From assembly GCF_000203815.1 (NCBI RefSeq), contig NW_004457734.1, positions 1,061,233 through 1,125,232 on the forward strand: a stretch of DNA of 64,000 nt. Direction: 5' to 3'. Below the pieces are notes generated by a model. It did no database searches. It was not told where the DNA came from and saw nothing but the letters and a program-made list of their open reading frames with translations. This DNA is from Cavenderia fasciculata (Eukaryota; Evosea; Eumycetozoa; Acytosteliales; Cavenderiaceae). This document shows positions 32,482 through 44,753 of this stretch, piece by piece. Made by a program: the position numbers and the translations under genes. Position 1 is the stretch's first letter; the number at the start of each line of letters is the position of its first letter.

Positions 32482-35400
32482 TTATTCTTTATTAATAATT
32501 TGATTTGTTTCTAAAAGATACATAAAATGGCTTTTTGAATTAATAGTCTTTGATGGGTCAACATGTGTAACATAAATACTTTCTATTTGGTTATTAATAC
32601 CAAAATTATTATGACTTATTGTTTTGTTTTGATAAAAGGTGATATCTGTGAGACGATCATATTTGTCAAGTTTGGTTTGGCCTTTGTAAATACAATAATA
32701 CGATTGCTCTTGTTTTATATTGTATTTTAGAATAAATACTGAATACCAAATTGTTGAGTTGATTACATTAAAATAGAGTGTCTCTTTTCCATTCAGTTCC
32801 AATGATCGATATGATACATGACAATGATTTCGTGCCCCATCATTTTCCATACCCAATTCGTGATAAACCTCCTTGGTGTAATCTGTTGGGTCATCTTGAA
32901 CACAGACTATTAAATCTTTGTCTGTTTGATTAACAAATAGGATACTGGAGGGTGATGACAAGTATTGTTCTCCCTCGATCCATTCTAAAATTAAAATTAT
33001 TATTATTAGTTTGATTAAACCCCATGTGATTATTAGAGTTAACATACTATTAGGGGCAATATTAGTCGAATGTCTATTTTGAATAAATCTAATATTAAGA
33101 TACATATGATCATTGAATACACCATGTATATTTTCATTTTCAAATTTGTGGTGGAATAGATTATTGATTTCAGGATCACAGTCAACTCCACAATCTTCAT
33201 TTAATTGGTATTGATTATCATGTTTGAAATGTTTTTTATCTATTTGACAGTAAATATGTGACTCTGATCTAAATGACACCACTCGAATTGTACCAAGAAA
33301 TATTGTAAATTGAGTCTGTTTGGTTGGTGAAATCCACTTTAATTGTTCATTGTGCCTATAAAAAAAAAGGTTTAAATAAATCACATGATTTCAAGTAATA
33401 AAACATATAATATTACATACATTTGTATATAACCTAGACCATATTGTTTGTTTCCAATGACCAATGTAATATCATTAATACATAAATACTCTGGTATAAA
33501 TTTGGTCATTGATGTGTAGGCACAACCATCACAATTGATATAGGTTTCGACATTTTTTCGATCGATATTGTATCGGTTAGTTGTTGTTAAACTAATGAGT
33601 GATGTTGGTGGTGGTGGATCTATTAAATTTCGGTAATAGGTAAGATGTTTGAGTTTTGGTAATGTTGTTATAATTGGGTTTAGATCGATGTTTAATTTCT
33701 TATTAGAGCAAACAAAAATTTCCAAGCTCGTCGGAAGTGCATCTTGTTCTATCGGACTGTTAAATGATTGTCCCAAAACCAACATCCAAAGCATTGGCAA
33801 TGATGGTTCTTTTTTAATTGGCTGGTTAAATGATCCCAAGAGCTTGAGTTTTAAAAGACCACTTGGGAGATTGATCTTTTCGATTGGGTGATTATAATCC
33901 ATAAGAACCAACTCTGTTATATTGTTGGGTATTGGTTCTTTGATAGGACTGGATAGTTCATATACCAATAGTGTGTCATTACTATTCATTCCTTCCAGTG
34001 TTTTTTCAAGGGATACCCTATCTTCTTGTTTTGGCTCTAATAATTTCTTGACAAATCCTATCAACTTGCTTGAATATCTTTCAGAGGAAATTATAATTTG
34101 CTTATTCTCTAGAAATAACTTTCTATTTTTATTATCGTCTGGGTGACTAGAGCAGATCAAATATTAAGGTTAATATTTCAAACTTAAAAAGTACATTTCT
34201 TAATTGCTACATACCAACATAATAATTTATGAATAGTTGATCCAAGAGAATAAATATCTGACAGTTTTCCATATTGTCTAAGTGTAGCCTCCTATTATTT
34301 TTGATAAGAATAGATTAGAGATCTCTATCAACATGAAAAGAAGAGTAGCTACTTACCGGAGATAGGTACCCCTCAGTCCCGTGAACACTACTACGGAAGC
34401 TATTGGCTTCAATAGAATTTTCTTTCTCATCTTTAAGCTTATAAATTTGATTGGCGTCTCTAAAGATCTTTTGTGTTTCAGAAATATATTTTGATGCACC
34501 AAAATCACCAAGCACCAATTGTCCATTTTCGCCAATAAATAAATTCAAAGGTTTTATATCTAAATGGAGAATATTTTTGCTTTCAAGTTGTTCCAACATT
34601 TTGAATACTTGTGAAATGTAAGACCATATTGTACTTTCCTCTATAGACTTTTTATCTTGACTAAAAATGGTGATAAGTTGGGAGTCTTTTTATTTCTTTA
34701 AATTGTAGATACATACACAGCTATTTTAATAATTTGTTCCAGATCACCACAGGTGCAATATTTGGTGACAATATAAAATTGTTTGTTATCGTCATCATCA
34801 AAATGATCGATATATTGAACAAAATTATCATAATTGATAAATAGTTTCATTATATCAACTTCTTTTTGTAACAACATTTGTTGATGTTGAGAGTTTCCAT
34901 ATTTTACTATTTTACAGACACTCTAATTTAAATATTAATATTAATTATCTATTTTCATTCGAGGCGAATACGTACTATTTGGGAGTTGTTTAAAACTAAA
35001 TAAACTTGATTGGAGGTATGCCCAAATTTGTATAAAATGATGTATTTCTTTTGCTTAAATTCCAACAATTCTGTGCTATAATGTTTTAAAGTTGATTTAG
35101 GACCGTTTTGTAATGGAACATAATCGGCATACATTTGAGAGCGAATAGTGACCTTGTTCCTGTTCTCGCACTTAAATTCGTTCACAAACTGAAAAGAACT
35201 ATACAAAACCATAACTTTTAGGAATACTTTTGCCAATTTGTCCAAACTTTGAATCGACCCTGACTCGCCTCTTGCCAAAAAAATATGAGAGAGTTTTTCT
35301 TCTGGACCTATTAATAGTATCGTCAAGTCATACTCGGTTGCGTTTTGAATAGAAAAAGAAGAGGACCCAGTTTCTTTTAAAAGTGAAAAGCTTAGGGGTA

Positions 35401-37104
35401 CTGTCATTCTTTTGTTCTCTAAAATATCTAGGGCTTGACCTGAAATATGTTTTGGTATGCCAGAAAAAAATATGGCTGGTTCGGAAGACAAATTTAGGCT
35501 TTGCAACAATGGAGACACCCCTTTTAAAGTGGCTCTGAACGATTGTCCAAGTTTCAATGACTTGAGTGATGGTAGTAAACTAGCATCGATGTCATGATTA
35601 TATTTGTTGCCAAACTCCAATGTTTCAAGTTGGACAATATTAAGGGAGGTGAATTGCGTATATTCTTGGCCAAATCGTAATAAAACTAGGCCATCTGGTA
35701 ATACTCCTTCTGTTATTGGTTGATTATATTGATCTCCAAATTGTATTGTTGTTAAACCATTTGGTAGTACTCCTTTTGTTATTGGTTGATTATATTGGTC
35801 TCCAAATTGGATTGATGTTAAACTATTTGGTAGTAATCCTTTTGCTATTGGCTGATTATAATAATATCCGAATTGCATTGATGTTAAACTATTTGGTAAC
35901 ACACCTTCTGTTATTGGTTGATTGTATCTATATCCAAATCGTATTGATGTTAAACTATTTGGTAATACTCCTTTTTCTATTGGTTGATTATATTGATCTC
36001 CAAATTGTATTGATGTTAAACTATTTGGTAGTACTCCTATTGCTATTGGTTGATTATAATAGTAGCCAAATTGTATTGTTGTTAAACTGTGTGGTAATAC
36101 TCCTATTGTTATTGGTTGATTATAATATCCTAATTGTATTGATGTTAAACTATCTGGTAGTACTCCTTTTGTTATTGGTTGACTATATTGATCCCCAAAT
36201 TGTATTGATGTTAAACTATTTGGTAATACTCCTTCTATTTTTTGATTATATTGGTCTCCAAATTGTATTGATTTTAAACTATTTGGTAGTACTCCTTTTG
36301 CTATTGGTTGATCAAATTGGTCTCCAAACTGTATTGATGTTAAACTATCTGGTAGTACTCCTTTTGTTATTAGTTTATTATAGTGCACTCCAAATTGTAT
36401 TGATGTTAAACTATTTGGTAGTACTCCTTTTGCTATTGGTTGGTTGTAGTATTTTCTAAATTGTATTGATGTTAAACTATTTGGTAATACACCTTTTGCT
36501 ATTGACCGATTATATTTATCTCCAAATTTTAAAGATGTTAAACTATCTGGTAATACTCCCTCTGTTATTGATTATATTGATCTCCAAATCGAATCGTTGT
36601 TAAACTAATAGGTAGTACTCCTTTTGTTATTGGTTGATTATAATAGTATCCAAATTGTATTGATGTTAAACTATTCGGTAATACACCTTTTGTTATTCGC
36701 TGACTCCCATGGTTTTGAAATTGCAATAACTTTAAACTACTTGGTTGATTATCATGATTTCGAAATTGCAATGATGTTAAACTATTTGGTAGTACTCCTT
36801 TTGTTATTCGTTGATTATATCTATCTCCAAATCGTATTGATGTTAAACTATTTGGTAGTACTCCTTTTGCTATTGGTTGATTGTATCTATCTCCAAATTG
36901 TATTGCTGTTACCCCAAGTGGTAGTACTCCTTTTGTTATTGGTGATTATATTGATCTCCAAATTGTATTGATGTTAAACTTATGATCATTTCTAGAATAG
37001 CGAATAAGTTACGCAAGACCAAAAGGAGTATCTTTAAAGTATAGCTTTTAAAATAAATAAAAAACAAAAATTAATTTTTTGAAGAATTTGAAAAATATTA
37101 CCAT
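32482..37104 (-). CDS. FNIP-repeat protein kinase (FNIP-kinase-FNIP), with frameshifts in the N-terminal repeats
   Basis: Exons 37102-37104, 34976-37031, 34717-34922, 34357-34660, 34291-34215, 33421-34146, 33048-33355 and 32482-32984 join in frame except as noted. The first half is about 18 FNIP repeats (consensus YNQPITKGVLPNSLTSIQFGDQ). The repeats run directly into a kinase: YIILYKFGHTSNQVYLV glycine loop, SVCKIVK lysine, HLDIKPLN catalytic loop, GDFGAS, then GTEGYLSPEATLRQYG and a closing ...EPKQEDRVSLEKTL. FNIP-like repeats resume (33990-33700), then a C-terminal region of unknown fold. HRD is HLD, as in some Nek-like kinases. Relative to the repeat phase, about 1 bp is missing near 36942 and 4 bp near 36567, breaking the frame twice; the downstream part has no early ATG. 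Either assembly errors or a decaying 5' end. Confidence 0.78.
35640..36985 (-). repeat. FNIP repeat array (coding, 66-69 bp period)
   Basis: Consecutive 22-23 codon units encode YNQPI-x-x-GVLP-x-SLTSI-x-FG. Sequence identity between units is high at DNA level, which makes the array prone to unequal crossover and assembly error. Frame is lost at about 36942 and 36567. An antisense leucine-rich reading frame here is a shadow of the repeats. Confidence 0.9.
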
Positions 37105-37163
37105 TAAAATGATTCCAATCCCTTTTATATTTAGATTTAGATTTTGATTTATTTTAGATTTAA

Positions 37164-39472
37164 TTATTTATTAAAAGCAATAATAGTATTTGTTGGAACA
37201 GGAGTAGATTGAATACTATTACTAGCAGATTGTAGAGGAGTAGATTGTACAACTTCTTGTTCCGAGATATTGATTGCATCCCAGATACAATGAAGCATTT
37301 GAAGGTTTGATGGTTGATTGTAATCATCACCTTGACTAATATTATTGTAAACCTTTACAATCAACATTGCCTCTTGATAGGGTGATAAAATGGTTGAAAA
37401 CTTTTGATACACTTCTAGGAGCAATTGTTTTTCATTTTCCAAATTCTCTTTGATACCATCCAACAGAGCACCCAATGCTGCAATATATGAAGTTTTGTTC
37501 ATATCCACCATCATTGAATCATCTGAACCTGGTACACTACCAATTTGTGATCCCGGTGTACTTGGTGTATGATTCAAATCATCGCCACCACGATTTCTTT
37601 TGGCAAAATTGAAAATCTTTGCATGATAAAAATCTCTAACATCTCTTTTTAATTGTTGTCTTTCTTTTATCAATGATTGATGTCTTGTTGAACAATCTTG
37701 TCTCAGTTCCCTAGAAAATTAAAAATTAAGTATAAGTAAATTTAGATTCTTTTTTTTGTTTTTCTATTATTTTCCTCTCTTACTTGATCATTAAAATTTG
37801 ATGCTCATTAATAGTAGCTTCTTCAATAAAACTTGACCACCATCTTGAATATTTTTCATTTACAGTTGAAGTCCAACCAGTTGGAGAAGATGGAACAATA
37901 TCAGAAGATGGAGTACCAAGATCACCAAATGCTGTAGTTGGAGTTGGTGGTTGTTGTTGTTGTTGTTGTTGTACTACATTACAAACTACTGGTTGTGGAT
38001 TATCACCTTCAAATAATGCCAATTTTGCTTGTGTACAAGGATTTATAATTTGTTTCATTTGATCTGTATAAATTTCATGTCTTGATTTTAATGCTTGATA
38101 AAATAACTAGAGAATATAAAATAATAAATAAATTGGAAATCTATCAATTTCTTCTATTGTTTTTTGTTTCTATTTTTTACTTACTTTTAGAGTATTTGTA
38201 ATTGAATTAAATTGTAAAGGGTCAGATTGGTCAGGAGGTTGAGATTTTGTATTAAATTCCAATCTTTCAACAAGGATTGAAAGATCCAATTCTTCGGCTG
38301 GAATGGGAGGATTGAGTACTTGATCAAATTGATCTTCTTGTTCTTCTTCCTCACCCGTACAACCTGGAATATCAGATTGAGTTGGTTGTTTACCATTTTT
38401 AAGCATTGCATTTTCTTTGAGCAACTTGTTGGCAATCATTTTACTTTCTCTAGTTTCTCGTTTTAATCTTTCCATTTCAAGACGCATATTTTCCAACTTG
38501 TCTTCAATTTCGTGGACATAGGCTTTTTTTCTTTGACGATAATTTCTACTTGCTTGATTTTGACTTGCTCTTCTTCTACTCTTTTGTTTGTCAGATCCAT
38601 CGTCTGGTCCATCATCATCATAATAATAACTATTCATTTGATTCATTAATCCTGCTGCTGCCGCTGCAGATCCAGTAGGTGTTGATATATTTGTATTACC
38701 ATTTAATACAAATGGATTGGTGGTTTTCCATATAAACTAGATGAACTTGATGAACTACTTGTTGGTGATGAACTTGGTAATACAACAGTAGCAGCAGCAG
38801 CAGCAGGTGGTGGTTGAGTAGGGGGAGGAGGATTAGTAGTACCATTTGAAAATGTAGTAGTTGATGGTGTTGGTGTCAAAGCATTTGTAATTTGTGATTT
38901 TTGTACTAATCTTTGTAATTGTTGTGCCATTTGTTGTTGTTGTGGTGATGTTGTTGAAGAAGGTGATGAAGTTGGTAATGTTTGAATTGGTTGTTGTTGT
39001 TGAATTGTTGGTTGAATTGGTGGTTGTTGAATAATTCTAGGTTGTTGTTGCTGAGGTTGAGGAGGTGGAGGTGTTTGTTGAATTGGTTGTTGTTGTTGTT
39101 GAATTGGTTGCTGTTGAATTGATTGTTGAATTGGAGATTGTTGTTGCTGTTGTTGTTGTTGTTGTTGTTGTTGTAAAATTTGTTGTTGTTGTTGTAATTG
39201 TTGATATGCCTGAGTTAATTGAGCAATTACAGAAAATGGATTGGTATTAAAATTATTTGGTTGTTGAATAGATTGTTGTTGTGGTGATTGTTGTTGTTGT
39301 TGAGGTTGTGGTTGAGGAGGATAACCATTTCCTTGAGCAGTAGGTTGAATATTGACACCAAAATTTGAATTACCATCTTGATTTAAAGCAGCAACCAATA
39401 AATAATTCTTTTCATCTGTAAATGGTAATATACCCATATTCTCAGTTCCATTCATTAAATATGTCTTGAAAT

Positions 39473-39505
<33 letters not shown>

Positions 39506-39753
39506 GTTGTTGTTGTTGTATTTGTTGTTGTAATTGTTGTTGTTGTTGTTGTAATTGATGTTGTTGTTGATGTTGCAATTGTTGTTGTTGTTGATGTTGT
39601 CTCATTTGAGTTAAAACTGAAGTTGGTATCATATTTGGATTATTTGGATTATTTGGATTATTATTATTATTGGCATAAGAAAGATTACTATAATCATTTT
39701 GACTTGTATTTAATTGTTGTTGTTGTTGATGAGGTGACGAAGGAATATTATTA

Positions 39754-39794
<41 letters not shown>

Positions 39795-40223
39795 TGACAT
39801 TATCGGACTATTTACATGTTGTTGAGGTTGAACAATAGGACTACTTAGATCATTTCCAGTTGGACTGTTTGGATGTTGTTGTTGTTGTTGTTGAACCATC
39901 ATTTGTTTCAAGTATGGGTTTACTACTTGTTGTTGTTGTTGTTGTTGTTGAACAACATTTGTGTTGTTGTTGCTACTACTACTACTACTATTATTACTAG
40001 TATGAAGAGTAACAGGAGAAGGTTGATCAGATATACCAAAATAATCATACCCTCCTTCGAAATTGTTAGAGTAAGAGGAAGAGGTAGATGGAGGAGGAGG
40101 AGGAGGAGCCACCTGCACTTGGTTGGCCACCACTACCGGCGAATACCCATTATGATGATCGGTAGTGAAAAAGTCTGTTGGCATTAAATGTTGTGGACCA
40201 ACAACATTATTATTATTATACAT
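37164..40223 (-). CDS. bZIP transcription factor with long Gln/Asn-rich N-terminus
   Basis: Starting at the ATG at 40223, exons run to about 38784, then 38736-38185, 38106-37784 and 37710-37164. The first 480 residues are low complexity (Gln, Asn, Pro, Ser), typical of dictyostelid transcription factors. The bZIP basic region is KQKSRRRASQNQASRNYRQRKKAYV split by few residues (N-x7-R pattern: NQASRNYRQR), followed by a leucine-zipper heptad helix ending near MIANKLLKENAML. The C-terminal 250 residues contain helices around RWWSSFIEEATINEHQILMI and SPYQEAMLIVKVYNNI. The Gln-rich frame stops at 38703, while the bZIP frame continues: a 47-50 nt intron (38737 to 38783 or 38786) fixes it, or there is an indel. 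Target genes cannot be inferred. Confidence 0.82.
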
Positions 40224-40792
40224 GGTTTTATATTAATTGTTTCTTTCTCTTATTATCTTTCTTTCTTTACTTTTCTTTTATTGAATGATTTTTAATTTTT
40301 ATGTATTTGAATATATTGTAACTTTTTTGTTTGTTTTTTTGTTTAGTTTTAATATATATATCTTGCTAGTTTGTTTGTGCTAACTGTCTGTGCGTATTTA
40401 TGTGTGTGTGTGTATAAAACAAAACAACAACAAAAAGAGAGGGGAGGGGGGGGTTTTAATGTAAAAGTGTGGGGTATATTGAATGAAACCTTCTTTTCCT
40501 CTTGTTTGTGATATTTGGTGGCTCGTCACTTAGGGAATCCAATTTTAAAACAATATTTATATTTTTTTTATTTTCGATTTTTTCATTTTGGTTGTTTTTT
40601 TTTTTCCTTCCTTTTCGATCCTTTTGCTCTCAATCAACCCGTAAAGATGTGAATACAAATAAAAAAAAACACACCCAAATGTTGACGTTAGAAGTTGATG
40701 TTATAAATGTGTGTGATCACAACATTCATCATGATGAATGCAATGCAATGCATTAATTTTTTTTTTCTTTTATTATTATTATTATTATTATT
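40224..40792. other. bZIP promoter region
   Basis: 569 bases upstream of the bZIP gene and downstream of NXF1 (both minus strand). It contains a G-run (GGGGAGGGGGGGG, 40441-40453), a GT-rich stretch at 40395-40420, a bZIP-type half site TGACGT at 40683-40688 and a perfect 18-bp palindrome at 40723-40740. No coding sequence is supported. Confidence 0.6.
40723..40740. promoter_or_regulatory. Perfect 18-bp palindrome upstream of the bZIP gene
   Basis: CATTCATCATGATGAATG equals its own reverse complement. Size and symmetry suit a dimeric DNA-binding protein. It lies about 500 bp upstream of the bZIP start codon and 35 bp from a TGACGT element, both candidate autoregulatory sites (inference). Confidence 0.5.
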
Positions 40793-43239
40793 TTATTTTG
40801 TATAACAATGATCTGGAATTTTTCCTTGACTCTAAAAAATTATTAAATAAAAGAAAGAAATTATTGGTTAAATTCTATTATCTATTTTTTTGTTTTTTGT
40901 TTTTAGATTTACCTTGAACATTTGAAAAGTAGTAAAAGCAATATTTAAATCCCAACCACTATTGACAAGACAATCCTTTGCAAATTGATTATTCAATGAA
41001 GTCATTGTCATCAATTGTTGGATGATTTCTGCCTCGTTTGCGGGTGGTTGGTTTGCTCCGCCAGCAACACCATTTGGAGTAGCAGCAATGGGAGCGGTAG
41101 GTTCACCACCGTCCAATGATACTAATCTGGGCGATCTGATATATGGTCTAACGTTTAACTGTTCATTTAAAATGACAGCTTCCCAACCATTTTTAGCAGA
41201 TTCGGATCCAGGTTGTGCTGGTACCAGGACAAAGGTTCTATCAAATGATCTCTTTGTAAAGAAGCTTGCTTCTGTAAAATGACCATGTGTTATTACATAG
41301 AGTGCCTAAAAAAAATTAAAATATAAAATAGAAAAATATAATTAGTATTAAAGAATGATTTCAATTTCTTTTTCTTTCTTTTTCTATTTTGTTTTACCTC
41401 TGGAGCTCCTGGAAAAGCAGGTGGTACAAAAAAGACATCAACAACAAAACTTTCAAGATTATGAACTGTTATTGGAAAGATTTTGAAGAAATCTGTGATT
41501 TTCTCTGATCCATAGATCAAGAGATTGGTCTTTTTGATCAAATCGGGTGATTTTATAAGGTTTCTGTTTTGTCTGATATAGGTTTTCGATGTACCTCTGT
41601 GATTTGATTCTGACGATGAAAATGTCATTGAAAATTTGGATTCTCCAAAATATGCGTTCGAAATTTCTACTCTTTTTTTATCAAATGATGTAAAATATCT
41701 AAATAAATAAATAAATAAAAAGAAATAAGTATGATATAATATATATTTTTGATTCTTTCTATCTATCTATGTCTTACTTTTCTAAAAATCTAAGAGCAAA
41801 TTGTTGTCTATCTGGAGTTTCAAAAAAACTTGGTCTAAGTGGTGGAATTGGACTTGGTGGAAAATCTGATGGTCCAATTGGAACACTATCAAGGAAGTTC
41901 ATATCTGGAAATCTTCTTGCAACTTCCCTATAAATTAAATTAAATATTAAATATTAAATATTTCTTTTTCCTTTTTTTTTTTTCTTTTTTTATCTTACAT
42001 TCTATAATTTGGTAAAGAACTAATTGGATTATTTGAAAGTAATAATTCTCTAAGAGGTAATTCTGATAATTGATCCAATTCACTAAACTTGTTTAAATTG
42101 TTTGAATCAAAGCTGTAATTGACAATATGATCAAGTTTGAATTTTGAAATGGTAGAGTATGGTGCCAAAGTTGTAATATTATTATGTGCAAATGATATAG
42201 TGTTTGCCTAAATAAATGGAGGAGGAGGAAATTTAAACTTTAAATTAGTAGATTAAAAGATTATAAAATAGTTACGTTGACCAAAAAAAAAAAAAGAAAA
42301 GAAAAAAAAAGAAGACTTGTATCCTTTTTTTTTTTTTTTCCATTCCAAATCAATTCATTTTGACCCAAGAGAGAGAGAGGTTTGATTTTTGTTTGATTTT
42401 TGTTGGTGTTAAGTAATGATGATAGATAATTGATGATGTACCTTTGGGAATTTGTCTGTGATGATTCTGAGAAGAGGTCTAATGATTTTTGGATCGTTCA
42501 TATCTACACCATGACCACTAGCAAGGTATGAAAGATCGAGCATTGGTGAATCTTTTTGATAGGTGGCGGTAATGTGTTTTTCAATCTTTATCATCTTGGC
42601 GTTGATTTCAGTTATTTTTTCTTTCATTGCTGATTTGTGATTATTTTGTTGACTTGGTGCCAATGTTTGTCTAATTCTATTATTTCCTGGTCCTGATCCT
42701 TCTCCTCTTGTTATTATTAACTAAATAGAAAAATAAAATAATTAATAAAAAGAAAAAGAAATAAAGAGTTTTGTATATAAATATGACTTACTTTATCTTT
42801 AATATATCTTGATCCACTAACTCCAAGTAATGATACTACATCTTCTGGTTTTTCTAATTGTAATACAAGTTTTTGATTTTTATAATAATGCTTAAAAAAG
42901 AAATAAATATAAGTATTCTATTCTATCTATTCTCTATTCTTCTATTCTTACAGTTTTAACATGCATATTTGGTTTATATGCTTTATTTTTGAGAAAGTCA
43001 ATGACATCTATTGGATCAGATGTCATTGGGAGACCACCTATAGTAACGACAGTTTCTTCCATACCGCCACCGTTGTGACCACCTCCTCCGATGCTAACAC
43101 GTCTTGGAGCATTCTTTTTTGCGTTTGATCGTACTATAATACTACCAACACTAGCTCCTCCACGTCCTCCGCCACGACCACCTCCACCACGTCCTCTTCC
43201 TCCTCCTCCTCCTCCACCTCTTCCTCCTCTATTTGACAT
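40793..43239 (-). CDS. nxf1: mRNA export receptor NXF1/Mex67/TAP
   Basis: Eight exons (42952-43239, 42792-42890, 42442-42720, 41999-42207, 41778-41927, 41398-41698, 40913-41305, 40793-40831) give 585 residues. Domain order fits NXF1: an RGG-rich N-terminus, an RNP-type RNA-binding fold (ETVVTIGGLPM...LVLQLEKPEDVVSLLG), leucine-rich repeats (SFAHNNITTLAPYST; LRELLLSNNPISSLP), an NTF2-like domain (RQQFALRFLEKYFTSFDKKR...FVVDVFFVPPAFPG...VITHGHFTEASFF) and a C-terminal TAP-C/UBA-like domain (LTSLNNQFAKDCLVNSGWDLNIAF). The last 13-codon exon (SQGKIPDHCYTK) completes TAP-C. With a p15/NXT partner it would carry mRNPs through the nuclear pore, binding FG nucleoporins through the last two domains. 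It is divergent from the syntaxin gene. Confidence 0.93.
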
Positions 43240-44753
43240 GTCTTGAGAGTATAAATAAAATGTGTATATATGTATAAGGTAAAAAAGGTATAAAGGGTTG
43301 TTCTTTTGTTTCTGTGTTTCTAATCGAAATAAATAGATAGATAAAAACACTCAAAGAAGATGTATATAATTAAAAGAGAGAGAAACAAAACTTGTTGTTT
43401 TTGTTTCTTTTCGTCCGCACGAACAGACAGGAATTTTTTTTTTTGTATTTTTTTCGAAAATTTATCAATAGGTCTTTTTTATCTTTGGATTAGGTATATT
43501 AACATATTCTTCTATTCTTTATCATTCTATTCTTATCCCAAATATCCAAAAATAAAACATTCCAAAGAAGTTCTTCTTATTTTTTTACTCAAAAATAATA
43601 AAAGATAGTTGGTTTGGAGGACGGAGAAGAAATCAATATTTCTTTAGATCTCTATGGAATCTTTATTTATTATTTATATACAAGAGATATTAATACTTTT
43701 ATTTATTTATTTATATTTATTTTTTTGTATTAGAGTCTATTTACATAGTTTCGTAACTCGAAAACTTTTGATCATGCAATACGACGATTTTTTATTTTTT
43801 TGTTTTTTTTTGTTTTTTTTACATTGGTTGTGGAGGGATGAGGTTAAAAACGAACGATTCGTATATTTCATTTTATCATTCATCTTTTGCAAAAGGTAAT
43901 TAACTCTATACTTTATCTCTTTCTTTTTTCTATCTCCTTCTCTTTCTTTTTTTAATGATGAAAACCAGGCATTTGTCAGAACACTCCATGTCGACAAAAC
44001 CGAAGCTACCTTATAAATTTTGGCTGACACTATACTCTACAACATACAATCTCTATCTCAACTCAACTCTTATCAATCAATTTACTAATCATTCTTTTCT
44101 TTACTTTAAAACAGATTTGGTTCATAATTATATTTTTGAGTGTCCCTAGGAAGAAGTGAAGAGTAGTCCCAAGTCTTCTTTTTGTTTTTGTGTTTTGTAA
44201 GTATAAACTTCATATCTCACTATTTTATATAAATATTATTTGTTCAAAATGATGAATTAATTTACGGTTGAACCTTTCATTCATATGTACTTTTCTTGGA
44301 GGTGTTTTGATAACATTTATTGTCTCTGATGTACAAATAATATTTATATAATATTTATCCCTTATCCCTCATAAACCAAACTTTATACTAATCAATATCT
44401 CTTTCTTTTTTACTTTAAAGGTTTTTGTTTGTTGTATTTGAAAAATGATTAAAATAAATATATTTGTTTCAAAATTATAACTGTCTTCTTTTTGTATATT
44501 GTAAAATATTATTTTGTTTTTTTTTCAACAAACACTACAGAGTGAGAATTCTCTCTCTTTGTCAATTAATTTTTTTCTTGAATGAATCATTGCAACGTTT
44601 TGAGGTTTTTTTGTTTAATTTAATTTAAAAATAACAAACAAACGAATAGATAGAAAAAAAAGAGAGAGAGAGATACTAGTTTAGTTATCATTACAGTCAT
44701 ATTTATTTATTTAGAGAGAGAGTAGAAGAGAGAAGAGAGAGTAGTAGTAAAAG
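43240..44753. other. Long divergent intergenic region NXF1 to syntaxin
   Basis: About 1.5 kb, the longest gene-free stretch outside the repeat islands. It is T-rich, with several short open frames of biased composition that I do not accept. I see no tRNA, no transposon similarity and no clear snRNA motif. It must hold the promoters of NXF1 (minus) and the syntaxin (plus). Confidence 0.6.

Noticed and set aside
35716-36971. Long Leu/Val-rich open frames on the plus strand
   Set aside because: They are antisense shadows of the FNIP repeat array; the periodic codons give a leucine-rich translation without any gene features.
35640-36985. Regular 66-69 bp repeats that might be read as a CRISPR or satellite array
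   Set aside because: The units translate to FNIP repeats in the correct frame and the genome is eukaryotic; there are no spacers of constant length between identical repeats.
43950-44030. Possible C/D-box snoRNA (ATGATGA box near 43955 and CTGA about 70 nt later)
   Set aside because: The flanks do not pair into a terminal stem and no guide or internal box is visible; both boxes are common by chance in this DNA.
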